Assembly: GCA_009380045.1 (NCBI GenBank)
Contig: WHSN01000016.1
Location: forward strand, 1 to 39,909
DNA: 39,909 nucleotides
DNA from: Luteitalea sp.
GTDB taxonomy: Bacteria > Acidobacteriota > Vicinamibacteria > Vicinamibacterales > CAVVIG01
Direction of reading: 5' to 3'
Part shown: piece after piece, positions 7,365 to 16,233 of the stretch
Layout of the letters: each line of letters begins with the position of its first letter
Numbering within the stretch: the stretch's first letter is position 1
Translations under genes and position numbers: made by a program
The notes under the pieces: generated by a model
What the model was told of the DNA's origin: nothing
The model's input: the letters and a program-made list of their open reading frames with translations, nothing else
Database searches by the model: none

Positions 7365-9659
7365 ATGGCCGATTACGTCATCCGCTACGCCCGCAATGCC
7401 GGCATCGTCGCCCTGTTCGTCGTGGCGGCGATGCTTGGCGTGCTGAGCGGCGTGCTCTTCGCGTATGCGGGCGATCTGCCCCAGATCTCCGCGCTCGACG
7501 ATTACACGCCGAGCACGATCACGCGGGTGTATGCGTCGAACGGACAGCTGATCGGCGAGTTCGCGACCCAGCGTCGCGTGATCGTCGGGCCGGACGACAT
7601 CTCGCCGTACATCCGTCAGGGCATCGTCGCGACCGAGGACGCCGAGTTCGACCGGCACATCGGCATCAACATCTGGCGCATCGGCGTCGCCGCCTACACC
7701 GACATCGTCGAGCGCCGCCTGGCGCAGGGAGCGAGCACGCTCACCCAGCAACTGGCGAGAAACCTCAAGGAGCAGTTCGGCCTCACCAACGAAAAATCGT
7801 TCGAACGCAAGATCCGTGAGTGGATTCTGGCGATCCAGATCGAGAAACGCTATACCAAGAGAGAAATCTTCACCATTTACTGCAATCAGATGTACCTGGG
7901 CCACGGCGCCTACGGGATCGAGGCGGCCTCGCGGCTGTATTTCGACAAATCGAACAAGGACCTCACGCTCGAGGAGGCGGCCCTCATCGCCGGGCTGTTC
8001 CAGCTGCCGGAGCGCCAGAGCCCGTTCGTCGATGTGAAGCGCGCCACGCAGCGGCGAAACGTCGTGCTGCAGCGCATGGCGGATGAACGCTACATCACCC
8101 AGACCGAAGCCGACGAAGCGAAGCAGAAGCCGGTGGTCACGCGAGGGCAGCCGTCACAACCGCCCGGCGTCGCCCCGTTCTTCGTCGAGGAGGTCCGCAA
8201 GCATCTGGAGCGGCAGTACGGCGCCAAGGCGCTGTACGAACAGGGCCTCTCGGTCACGACGACGCTCGATCCGGCGCTGCAGGAGGCGGCCAATGAGGCG
8301 GTGCAGAGCGGCTTACGGCGGCTGGACAAGCGGCGCGGATTCCGGCGGCCGAAACGGAACATCGTGGCCGAAGGCCACACGGTCGAGGGCTACCGCGACG
8401 GTCGCTGGGTCCGTCCGATCGCCGTCGGCGACATCGTGCCGGCCGTGGTGGCGTCGCTCGGCAATCCGGCGCCCGCCGGAGCGGCCCGCCTGATCGTCGG
8501 ATCGCAGTCGGTCGACCTGACCCGCGAAGGGTTCGCCTGGACACGCCGGACGAACGCGGGCGAGATCCTGAAGGTCGGTGACCTCGTCGATGTGCAGATC
8601 AAGAAGGTGGACGAGGCAACCGGCGCATTGTCCGTGTCGCTCGAGCAGACACCCCTCGTCGAGGGAGCGCTCGTCGCCATCGACAACAAGACCGGTCAGA
8701 TCAAGGCGATGGTCGGCGGCTGGGATTTCAACCGCAGCAAGTTCAATCGCGCGGTGCAGGCCTACCGCCAGCTCGGATCGACGTTCAAGCCGATTGTCTA
8801 CACGGCGGCAATCGACCGCGGCTTCACGCCGGCGTCAACGATTGTCGACGAGCCGGTGAGCTACCCCACGGGCCGCGGCCAGGTCTATGAGCCTCAGAAC
8901 TACGATCACGAGTTCGAGGGGCCGGTCACTCTCCGCCGCGCGATCGAGGACTCGCGGAATGTTCCGGCGATCAAGATGATGGAGACCCTTGGTCCGAAGA
9001 ATGTCCTCGCCTATGCCAAGCGGTTCGGGTTCGATGAAGACTTCCCTCCGTATCTGGCGATTGCCCTTGGCGCCGGCGAAGCCACCCTGCTCGAGGTGAC
9101 CAGCGCGTACACCGTATTTCCGAATCAAGGTGTACGCGTGCGGCCGTTCGACATCGTCCGAGTGATGGACCGGGAAGGCAACCTGCTCGAGGAGAACCGC
9201 TCCGAGCCGATCGACGTGATCCGCGCCGACACCGCTTTCGTGATGACGAACCTGCTGCGCGGCGTCGTGCAGCGCGGCACCGCGGCGGCCGCCTCGAGCT
9301 TGAACTGGCCGCTCGGCGGGAAGACGGGCACCGTGGACGACAACACCGATGCGTGGTTCATCGGGTTCGACCCCGATATCACCGTCGGCGTCTGGATCGG
9401 CCTCGACGAAAAGAAGCCGCTCGGGGCGAACGAAACCGGGTCCGTGGCGGCGCTGCCCGTCTGGATGCAGTTCATGCGGGCGTATATCGATGGCCGGCCG
9501 GATGAAGAGGCCCCCCCCGAGTTCCACGCCCCGGGAAACATCGTGTTCCTCTCCGTGGATCGGTCCACTGGCGGAATCGCCGGCCCGGAAACCGACAGCA
9601 CGATCACGGAAACGTTCATCTCGGGGACGCAGCCCGGCGGTCTGGCCCACCAGCCCTGA
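7365..9659 (+). CDS. Class A penicillin-binding protein 1A (bifunctional peptidoglycan synthase)
   Basis: This 764-residue membrane protein has one N-terminal transmembrane helix (about 13-35). The GT51 glycosyltransferase domain contains ATEDAEFDRHIG with the catalytic Glu at 91 and GASTLTQQLARN. The transpeptidase domain has the three penicillin-binding motifs: STFK (S472/K475), SRN (S530-N532) and KTG (K653). It polymerises lipid II into glycan strands and cross-links the peptides at the outer face of the cytoplasmic membrane. An OB-like insert between the two domains (around 340-440) is typical of PBP1A. It follows the FecR/DUF6600 gene by 6 bases and converges on murJ, which supplies its lipid II substrate. 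Confidence 0.95.
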   Translation: MADYVIRYARNAGIVALFVVAAMLGVLSGVLFAYAGDLPQISALDDYTPSTITRVYASNGQLIGEFATQRRVIVGPDDISPYIRQGIVATEDAEFDRHIGINIWRIGVAAYTDIVERRLAQGASTLTQQLARNLKEQFGLTNEKSFERKIREWILAIQIEKRYTKREIFTIYCNQMYLGHGAYGIEAASRLYFDKSNKDLTLEEAALIAGLFQLPERQSPFVDVKRATQRRNVVLQRMADERYITQTEADEAKQKPVVTRGQPSQPPGVAPFFVEEVRKHLERQYGAKALYEQGLSVTTTLDPALQEAANEAVQSGLRRLDKRRGFRRPKRNIVAEGHTVEGYRDGRWVRPIAVGDIVPAVVASLGNPAPAGAARLIVGSQSVDLTREGFAWTRRTNAGEILKVGDLVDVQIKKVDEATGALSVSLEQTPLVEGALVAIDNKTGQIKAMVGGWDFNRSKFNRAVQAYRQLGSTFKPIVYTAAIDRGFTPASTIVDEPVSYPTGRGQVYEPQNYDHEFEGPVTLRRAIEDSRNVPAIKMMETLGPKNVLAYAKRFGFDEDFPPYLAIALGAGEATLLEVTSAYTVFPNQGVRVRPFDIVRVMDREGNLLEENRSEPIDVIRADTAFVMTNLLRGVVQRGTAAAASSLNWPLGGKTGTVDDNTDAWFIGFDPDITVGVWIGLDEKKPLGANETGSVAALPVWMQFMRAYIDGRPDEEAPPEFHAPGNIVFLSVDRSTGGIAGPETDSTITETFISGTQPGGLAHQP

Positions 9660-9666
9660 CCGGGGA

Positions 9667-11223
9667 TCAGCGCCAGCGACGCAGCACGTTCGACATCGCG
9701 CTGGACGCCTCGGGCACACGAAGCGCAAACGTGGCGCCGAGAAACACGAGGCCGTAGGGTCCCAGCACGACCACGGCCTTCAGCACCGGGTGCAGGGCCG
9801 GGGTCCACAGCTTGATCGCCCATGCGGCGGCGGCGCCGGCAATCGCCGACGTCCAGAGCTTCGCTCCGTAGCTCCTCGACAGGCCGGTCTCGCCGATTCG
9901 TGTATTGAGCGCGCGGCGCAGGAGCAGCATTTCCACCCAGCCGGCCACTCCAGCCGACGCCGTCAGCCCGGCTGCTCCCCACAGCGGATCCAATCCGAGC
10001 AGCCGCGGCAGCGGAACAGCGGACAGGTAGCCGAGCACGGTTGTCAAGGCGACTCGGATGAGCGCGTACCTGAACGGCGTGCGCGTGTCGCGAAGCGCGT
10101 AATAGGCGGAGGCATACAGCCGTCCCAGCGTCGAGGCCAGCAGACCCACGGCGGAGCCCGCAAGGATCCCCCACACATATTGCGCGTCCTCGTACCGGAA
10201 GCGCCCGGTCTGAAGAATCGCCGCCGCGATCACATCCCCGAGTGCCAGGAAGGCGATCGACGAGGGCACGACGAAAAACGCAATGCGGCGCAGACCGACG
10301 TTCAGCCTCAGACGAAGCGCCTCGGATCCGGCGGCGTCGAAGGTGGCCGCGCCGGCCATCGCCGGAAGCTCCGCCGCCGCGACCGACATCCCGAAGAGGC
10401 TGACCGGCAACGTGTACAGCAGCTGGGCATTCTGCAGACCGGTGACCGCGCCCGTGCCGAGCAGGCTGGCGATGACGGAATCGATGTAGGCGCTGATCTG
10501 CACGACCCCGCGGCTGAAGAACCCTGGCACGAAATTCCGGGCGACCGTTTGCACGTGAATCGATGCGGTGTCGAACACGACCCGCAAGTCCGGAGCCACG
10601 CGGGACACCGCCGGCAGCTGCACGGCGAACTGCAGGGCGCTTCCCACGACCGAGCCCCAGGCGAGCCATACGGCCAGATTCGGGAGCGATGCGCTCGGCC
10701 CGAAGGCCACCAGCGTCAGGATCATCGCCACGTTCCACACCACGCTGGCGCTGTACGACAGCAGGAAGCGGTGGTGGCTGTTCAGCACGCCAAGGCACCA
10801 GGCGGACAAGACCAGCAGGCCTGCGCCGGGAAAGAGAATGCGCACGATCGTCACCGTCAACGCGCGCTTCTCGCCGGTGAAGCCGGGCGCGATGACCGCC
10901 GCCAGCGCCGGTGCGGCGACGACACCGAGCAGCACCAGCGCGGCGACGATGGTGGTCAGCAGCGCGGCGACCGCGCCGGCGAGGCGGTCGGCCTCGCGCC
11001 GATCGCCTCGGGCGATGAGCGACGCGTAGACGGGGATGAAGGAAGCCGACAGCGACCCTTCGCCGAAAAGGTTCTGGAGGAGGTTGGGGATGCGGAACGC
11101 GGCATTGAACGCGTCCGCCGCATCAGACCTGAGGCCGAAGTAGTGCGCGAATACGCGCATTCGCACCAGGCCGGCGACGCGGCTCAGCATGATGCCGGCG
11201 GCGACGAAGACCGCTTTGCTCAC
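9667..11223 (-). CDS. murJ: Lipid II flippase MurJ (MviN)
   Basis: This 518-residue protein is almost entirely hydrophobic, with about 14 predicted transmembrane segments. It has the MurJ/MviN N-terminus (ASGIMLSRVAGLVR-like), here AAGIMLSRVAGLVRMRVFAH, and then the hallmark region around LQNLFGEGSLSASFIPVYA. MurJ moves lipid II across the cytoplasmic membrane for peptidoglycan synthesis. The start is GTG 11221-11223, 6 bases after the prfB stop, so it is probably cotranscribed with prfB. Its stop lies 7 bases from the convergent PBP1A gene. Confidence 0.96.
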   Translation of the reverse strand: MSKAVFVAAGIMLSRVAGLVRMRVFAHYFGLRSDAADAFNAAFRIPNLLQNLFGEGSLSASFIPVYASLIARGDRREADRLAGAVAALLTTIVAALVLLGVVAAPALAAVIAPGFTGEKRALTVTIVRILFPGAGLLVLSAWCLGVLNSHHRFLLSYSASVVWNVAMILTLVAFGPSASLPNLAVWLAWGSVVGSALQFAVQLPAVSRVAPDLRVVFDTASIHVQTVARNFVPGFFSRGVVQISAYIDSVIASLLGTGAVTGLQNAQLLYTLPVSLFGMSVAAAELPAMAGAATFDAAGSEALRLRLNVGLRRIAFFVVPSSIAFLALGDVIAAAILQTGRFRYEDAQYVWGILAGSAVGLLASTLGRLYASAYYALRDTRTPFRYALIRVALTTVLGYLSAVPLPRLLGLDPLWGAAGLTASAGVAGWVEMLLLRRALNTRIGETGLSRSYGAKLWTSAIAGAAAAWAIKLWTPALHPVLKAVVVLGPYGLVFLGATFALRVPEASSAMSNVLRRWR

Positions 11224-11229
11224 CCGGCG

Positions 11230-12367
11230 TCAGTCGGCGTCATCGTCGGAGTCGGCCTCGCCGAGCGTGCCGTTCGCACGTTTCATGAGGTAGGTCTTGA
11301 TCAGGTAGTCGAGGTCCCCATCGAGCACCCGGTTGATGTCGCCGACCTGCTCCTTGGTGCGGTGATCCTTCACCATCTGGTACGGGTGCAGCACGTAGCT
11401 GCGAATCTGGCTGCCAAAGGCGATGTCCTTCTTCACGCCGCTGATCTGATCGAGCTTCGCCTGGTTTTCCTTCATCTTGACGTCGTACAAGCGCGCTTTC
11501 AGCACTTTCATCGCCGAATCCCGGTTGCGATGTTGTGAGCGCTCGTTCTGGCAGGAGACCACCATCCCGGTTGGAAGGTGGGTCAGCCGGACGGCCGAAT
11601 CGGTGACGTTCACATGCTGGCCGCCGGCGCCGCTCGATCGGTAGGTGTCGATTCGAAGGTCCTTCTCGTCGATGACGATATCGACGTCCTCGGGCAGCTC
11701 CGGCCACACATGAACCGAGGCAAACGAGGTGTGACGTCGAGCCGCCTGGTCGAAGGGGGAGATGCGGACCAGGCGATGAACCCCCGCCTCGGCCGCGAGC
11801 AGCCCATACGCGTAGTCGCCGGCGACGGTCGCCGTCGCGCTTTTCAGTCCGGCTTCTTCGCCCGGCTGATAGTCGATGACTTCGCGCTTGAAGCTCCGGC
11901 GCTCGGTCCACCGCAGGTACATGCGGAGCAGCATCTCCGCCCAATCCTGCGACTCGGTGCCGCCGGCGCCGGGATGGATCGTGACGATGGCGTTCTTGCG
12001 ATCGTGCTCGCCGCCGAGCATCTTCTTGATCTCGCCGGCCTGCACTTCCTGATCGAGAGTGTCGAGCGACTGCGCGAACTCGGCGTCAACCGCCTCACCC
12101 GCTTCGGCCCACTCTACGAGAACGGCCAGGTCCTCGATCTTCTTCTTGAGCGAGAGGACGAGATCGCGATCCTGTTCGAGTCGTCGCCGGCGCTGGAGGA
12201 CCCTCTGCGCCTCCGCCTGGTCCTTCCAGAAGTCGGGCGTGGACGCCCGCGCTTCGAGGCGGCTCAACTCTTCGGTCGGCTTGGCGCCCTCAAAGATAAC
12301 TCCGCAGATCGCCAGCGCGCTTGCTGAGATCCTCGTAACGCTTTCTGAGGTCGTCGACTGTCGGCAT
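11230..12367 (-). CDS. prfB: Peptide chain release factor 2, with programmed +1 frameshift
   Basis: The gene starts at ATG 12365-12367. Frame 0 reads 25 codons (MPTVDDLRKRYEDLSK to ...RSYL) and meets an in-frame TGA at 12290-12292. Skipping the T at 12292 restores the long frame, which begins EGAKPTEEL. The joined product is 378 residues. It contains the RF2 stop-recognition motif SPF (about 203-205) and the catalytic GGQ (about 248-250) within SSGAGGQHVNVTDSAVR. RF2 terminates translation at UGA and UAA. The UGA at codon 26 makes synthesis depend on RF2 supply, as in Escherichia coli. The gene follows lnt by 4 bases and precedes murJ. Confidence 0.96.
12290..12303 (-). promoter_or_regulatory. 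prfB programmed +1 frameshift site
   Basis: The minus strand reads GGAG-TTAT-CTT-TGA followed by G. The slippery CTT TGA matches the classical prfB recoding site. GGAG, four bases upstream of CTT, serves as the internal Shine-Dalgarno that promotes slippage. When RF2 is scarce the ribosome pauses at UGA and the P-site tRNA slips onto UUU, so full-length RF2 is made. Confidence 0.93.
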
Positions 12368-12371
12368 CCCT

Positions 12372-13937
12372 TTATTTTACATGGCGAATCGCGCGGCCGT
12401 TCGGCGAAGCCGGCAACGTCCGCCCGCCAGGTGCGCTGCGGCGCACCAGCAGGAGGGCGACGGCAGCGACGAGGGTCGAGGCGTACGCGATCACGTCGCC
12501 GAATCTGGAGTACAGCGTGGAACCCTGCAGGAACCGGGCCTCGCCAACCACAATCGCCGGTGCGAAGATGCCGGTATTCTCGAGCACCCGCCCGTATGGA
12601 TCGACGATGCCGCTGATGCCGGTGTTCGCGGATCGGACCAGATACCGGCCGTTCTCGATCGCCCGCATCGCGGCCTGTGAAAAATGCTGATAGGGTGCCG
12701 ACGTTCGGCCGAACCAGGCGTCGTTGGTGATCGTGGTGAGCAGCTCGCTTCCGGCCTTCACCGATTGGCGAACCAGATCCGGGTAGACGACTTCATAGCA
12801 GATCGACGTGCTCAGCAGATGCCCGTTCACCGGCAGGAGCACCGCAGCCTGTCCGGCTGAGAAGTCCGAGACCGCCTCGACGAGCGGCCCGGCAAAGAAC
12901 AACACCCGCTTGAGCGGCACGTACTCGCCGAAAGGGACCAGATGCATCTTGCGGTAGACGCCGCCCGACGATCCGTCGGCGCGAACCAGGAACGCCGCGT
13001 TGTAGTATTTCGGCGCGGCGCCGCGCTCGATCTGATCGCTGCCGAGCAGAATCGGCACCCGGGCCTCGCGCGCCAGCCGGCGCACCTGGTCGGCGCCGGC
13101 GCGATCTTCCTCGAAATAGAACGGCGTCGCCGATTCCGGCCACAGCACGATCTCCGCTCCGCGTCCGATCGCCTGGCGCGTCATGCGAAGATACTCGGCG
13201 AAAATCGCGCCCGCCTTGCTTTCGTCCCACTTGTCCTGCTGCGCGACGTTTCCCTGGATCAGCCCGACGCGCAGGGCCTGGCCCTCGTCGGTCAGTGTCG
13301 CCCGCGCGATTCGGAGGCTGCCCCACACCGACAGACCGCCGATCAGCGCCAGCACGGCGGCGAGCGGCAGATATCGGCGGCGGACCGTCACTGCCGCGTA
13401 CGCCATCGCCGCGCTCACGGCGGCGACAAGCGCCGACAACCCGTAGACGCCCGAGAGACTGGCGACCTGCGCCACCGGCAGCACGTTCGCCTGGCTGTAC
13501 CCGAGCAGCACCCATGGGAACCCTGTGAACAGGTGCGTACGCCCGAGCTCGGTCGCGACCCAGACGCACGGCGCGAGCAGTAACGCGGGCGCTCCGCCGG
13601 CGGCGGTCAGCCGCGCGGTGATCACGGCAAACAACGCGGGAAACAGCGACAGATACGCGATCAGCAGGCCGTTCACCAGGACGGCGACGACGATGTGGAG
13701 ACCCCCGTAGGCCGCCATCACCTGTGTGATCCAGTAGAGCGTCCCGACGAAATAAACCGCTCCGGTCGTCAGACCCAGAGTGAATGCGCGCGGCAGCGGC
13801 TGGCGGAAGATCGCGACGAGCAGAGGAGCAAGCGCGATCCAGCCGAGCGCAGGGTGACCGAACTTGGGGAAGCTGAGCGCCAGCAGGATGCCCGAAACGA
13901 CCGCCAGCCAATGACGGAGGGCCCGCGACGATCTCAG
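12372..13937 (-). CDS. lnt: Apolipoprotein N-acyltransferase Lnt (start codon uncertain, probably CTG)
   Basis: The product N-acylates lipoproteins in the cytoplasmic membrane. The catalytic nitrilase-like domain shows the Glu in LWPESATPF, the Lys in YRKMHLVPFGEYVP and the Cys in SICYEVVYPD, preceded by multiple transmembrane helices. The first GTG (13719-13721) would delete two or more helices. The frame stays open upstream and encodes a normal Lnt N-terminus (WLAVVSGILLALSFPKFGHP). Upstream to the in-frame stop at 13992-13994 there is no ATG, GTG or TTG. CTG at 13935-13937 overlaps the SPOR stop as CTGA and gives 521 residues, close to the E. coli length of 512. CTG 13947-13949 is an alternative. 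A sequencing error that removed a start cannot be excluded. Confidence 0.92.
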   Translation of the reverse strand: MRSSRALRHWLAVVSGILLALSFPKFGHPALGWIALAPLLVAIFRQPLPRAFTLGLTTGAVYFVGTLYWITQVMAAYGGLHIVVAVLVNGLLIAYLSLFPALFAVITARLTAAGGAPALLLAPCVWVATELGRTHLFTGFPWVLLGYSQANVLPVAQVASLSGVYGLSALVAAVSAAMAYAAVTVRRRYLPLAAVLALIGGLSVWGSLRIARATLTDEGQALRVGLIQGNVAQQDKWDESKAGAIFAEYLRMTRQAIGRGAEIVLWPESATPFYFEEDRAGADQVRRLAREARVPILLGSDQIERGAAPKYYNAAFLVRADGSSGGVYRKMHLVPFGEYVPLKRVLFFAGPLVEAVSDFSAGQAAVLLPVNGHLLSTSICYEVVYPDLVRQSVKAGSELLTTITNDAWFGRTSAPYQHFSQAAMRAIENGRYLVRSANTGISGIVDPYGRVLENTGIFAPAIVVGEARFLQGSTLYSRFGDVIAYASTLVAAVALLLVRRSAPGGRTLPASPNGRAIRHVK

Positions 13938-14599
13938 CGAGTGATCCAGGGTGTGAACTTCTCTTCCTTCTTCAGCCGCGCCGCGACCGTGTCAGCTTCC
14001 CGCCTGGTCTTGAAGGTTCCGACGCGCACTCGGTAGACCGACGTGCCGTTGGCCGGTGGCTGCACGTAGGCCGCGTAACCCTTGACTGCCAGACGGCGGG
14101 CAACAGCATCGGCTTCACCCCGCACGTTGAACGCCGCGACCTGCACCGCGAAACCGGGTCCCGGCGCCCCGGAAGCAACCGGAGCGACTGGAGCCTCCGC
14201 CAGCGGGGCTGCGGCGGGTGCAGGCTTCTCCGGCGCAGACTTCGCGGGCGTTTCGGCGAATGCCGACTTCAACGACTCGTCCGGCAATCCAGACCTGGCG
14301 AGGCGCTCGGGGTAGCTGAGATCGTCGGCAGCGGGCGGCGGCGCAGCCGCAACGGTCGGATCCTGCTCTGATGAAATCACCGAATCGGGAGAGGTGTCCA
14401 GCACCGGGTCGGCGGTGGCCGGGTCGTTCAGGGCGGCCGCCTCCGCGCCGGTTGCCCGCTCCGCACGCACGCCCCGCCCGACCAGCACACCGCACAGGAA
14501 GATCACCACCGACACGACCGTCGCGGCCATGAAGAGAAACACCAACTGCTTGCCGTTCAGTTGTATTTCGTGAAAGCCGTCGTCCTGGGTGTGGGCCAC
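13934..14599 (-). CDS. SPOR-domain membrane protein
   Basis: The product is taken as 221 residues from GTG 14597-14599. Longer starts would overlap the upstream TPR gene and add only low-complexity residues. It has a short cytoplasmic N-terminus, one transmembrane helix (LVFLFMAATVVSVVIFLCGV) and a Pro/Ala-rich linker. The C-terminal SPOR domain runs from FAVQVAAFNVRGEADAV to the end, with YRVRVGTFKTRREADTV. SPOR domains bind denuded septal peptidoglycan, so a role at the division site is likely. It is followed by lnt with a 3-base overlap. A TAAAAT lies 8 bases before the GTG. Confidence 0.85.
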   Translation of the reverse strand: MAHTQDDGFHEIQLNGKQLVFLFMAATVVSVVIFLCGVLVGRGVRAERATGAEAAALNDPATADPVLDTSPDSVISSEQDPTVAAAPPPAADDLSYPERLARSGLPDESLKSAFAETPAKSAPEKPAPAAAPLAEAPVAPVASGAPGPGFAVQVAAFNVRGEADAVARRLAVKGYAAYVQPPANGTSVYRVRVGTFKTRREADTVAARLKKEEKFTPWITR

Positions 14600-14607
14600 G
14601 TGTGACG

Positions 14608-14613
14608 ATTTTA
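14608..14613 (-). promoter_or_regulatory. -10-like element 8 bases before the SPOR gene start
   Basis: TAAAAT on the minus strand is separated by 8 bases from GTG 14599. It may give a leaderless or nearly leaderless transcript, in line with other genes in this window. Confidence 0.35.
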
Positions 14614-14631
14614 GCACCGGTTCGGGCCCGT

Positions 14632-16233
14632 TCAGCGCGGCGGCAGGCCTTCCAGAAGCTGTTTGGCATCCGCCGCCGACGGGTCCAGCGCGAGCGCCCG
14701 CTCCGCCTCCGTGCGCGCGGCGGCCGGGTCCTTCACCTCGACGTAGGCCCGAGCCAGCGCCACGTGAGCTGGGACGCCCTCCTGACTCCACAGCGAGATC
14801 TTGAGCGCGTCGATCGCGTCCCGCGCGCGGCCGTTACGCAGGTGGATCTGGCCGATCAGCAGATGACATTCTGCGTGATACGGCGCCAGGAAGAGCGCGC
14901 GATTGAGCTCCAGGATTGCCTCGCGGTCGTTCTCCTGCTCGAACAGCCGGCGGCCGCGATCGAGATAGAAGCTCGCAAGATCCTGCTGGTCGCGCTGGCC
15001 GCTGTTGGCGAGGGTTTCTTCGACCCGACGTGAATGAGGAAGCTCCACCTCCTTCTTGACACGCCCCAGGCCCTTGGGCACCTGTTCGGCCGCGGGGCGC
15101 CGTTCCCATTCGCCGTAGGTGGACGACAGGCGCCGCGCGAGCTCCTTCTCGCGCGCGGCTTCCGGCGCCTGTCCGGCGACGGTCAGGGCCGCGCCCAGCA
15201 CGAAGTGCGCGTCGCCATCGGTTGGGTCACGCCGGACGGCTTCGCGCAACCAGTAGATCGCCGCCTGGGTGTCGCGCTCGAGAAAGTAGGCGTAGCCGAG
15301 GTTGAAGAAATAGTCCGGCTCGGCGGCATCCGCTTCGGCCGCCTTGCCGAAGTAGTAGGTCGGCAACCCATCCTCAACCGAGCCGCCGCGACGCAGTTGG
15401 ACGATGCCGAGATTGTTCAGCGCCGTGGCCGTCGGCCTCGCGTCGCTCAACTCCTTGAACGTGGCGAACGCTTCGTCGTATCGCTTGAGGTTCAGCTGCG
15501 ACAGCCCCGCCAGGAAACGGGCACGACGCAACCACGGAGAGGCGGCCGGCATCGGCGTGACGGCGGCCAGGGCTCGAGCGTGGTCCCCTTGCTCGTCGTG
15601 GACCTCCCACAGCGCAAGCCGTGCGCGATCGAACGCAGGATCCGCCTGGAGTGCGGCGCTCAGATAGTTCAGCGCCGTCGCCGGCGTCTCCGCCAGCAAG
15701 CCCTTGATGTAGTTCTCGAAGGCCGCGATCGGCGGATGACTCTGGTCCGGAGCGGCCACCGCGGTTTCCGCGGTCGCGGTCAATTGCCTGGCGATGCGCT
15801 CGAAAATGCCGAACAGATCGGGGAGCGGACCGTTTTCCGTCGCCGTCTCCTGCACCCGGCCGGCCTCGAGCGCAATGCTCCGCGCTCGAACAACCAGCGC
15901 GTCCCCTTGCATCTCCAGCGTGCCGACGATCACCTGCGACGCGCCGACGAGCTGGGCAATCCGAATCACCGTCGCGTCGGTCAATGATGCCACGGGCGGC
16001 ACCTGCAACCGATCGAAGGCCTGCCGGCGCTCTTCGCGGGCGATCGCGTTCGCGCCGAGCGCGTTCAAGTCGTCCGCCAGCAGCACGGCGGACGCTTCGC
16101 CGAGCCAGAAGATCCGGCTCTCGCGGGTGACGTTCTCGAAGGGCATGACCAGAATGCGCGTCGTCTGGCCGTACAGAACCGTGGGCGCGGCGAACACCGC
16201 GAACGCCAGAAACGCCATCAGGCGCCGGCTCAC
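14632..16233 (-). CDS. Secreted TolB-like/TPR repeat protein
   Basis: The start is taken as GTG 16231-16233, because it overlaps the upstream stop as GTGA and gives a clean signal peptide (SRRLMAFLAFAVFAAPTVLYG). The upstream extension of the frame overlaps the neighbour and is probably not coding. The product is 533 residues. Residues about 25-150 look like a TolB/FlgO-type N-terminal domain (RILVMPFENVTRESRIFWLG ... VGASQVIVGTLEMQGDALVV). The remainder is rich in tetratricopeptide repeats (for example FNLGYAYFLERDTQAAIYWL and HLLIGQIHLRNGRARDAIDA). Such proteins are usually periplasmic scaffolds; the partner is unknown. It is translationally coupled to the V4R-like gene. Confidence 0.8.
   Translation of the reverse strand: MSRRLMAFLAFAVFAAPTVLYGQTTRILVMPFENVTRESRIFWLGEASAVLLADDLNALGANAIAREERRQAFDRLQVPPVASLTDATVIRIAQLVGASQVIVGTLEMQGDALVVRARSIALEAGRVQETATENGPLPDLFGIFERIARQLTATAETAVAAPDQSHPPIAAFENYIKGLLAETPATALNYLSAALQADPAFDRARLALWEVHDEQGDHARALAAVTPMPAASPWLRRARFLAGLSQLNLKRYDEAFATFKELSDARPTATALNNLGIVQLRRGGSVEDGLPTYYFGKAAEADAAEPDYFFNLGYAYFLERDTQAAIYWLREAVRRDPTDGDAHFVLGAALTVAGQAPEAAREKELARRLSSTYGEWERRPAAEQVPKGLGRVKKEVELPHSRRVEETLANSGQRDQQDLASFYLDRGRRLFEQENDREAILELNRALFLAPYHAECHLLIGQIHLRNGRARDAIDALKISLWSQEGVPAHVALARAYVEVKDPAAARTEAERALALDPSAADAKQLLEGLPPR

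Noticed and set aside
9349-11538. 729-codon plus-strand frame across PBP1A and murJ
   Set aside because: It overlaps two well-supported genes and is His/Arg/Gln-rich without motifs.
14600-14791. Longer start for the SPOR gene at 14791
   Set aside because: The extra region overlaps the TPR gene and is low-complexity Gly/Arg/Pro; GTG 14599 gives a normal SPOR protein.
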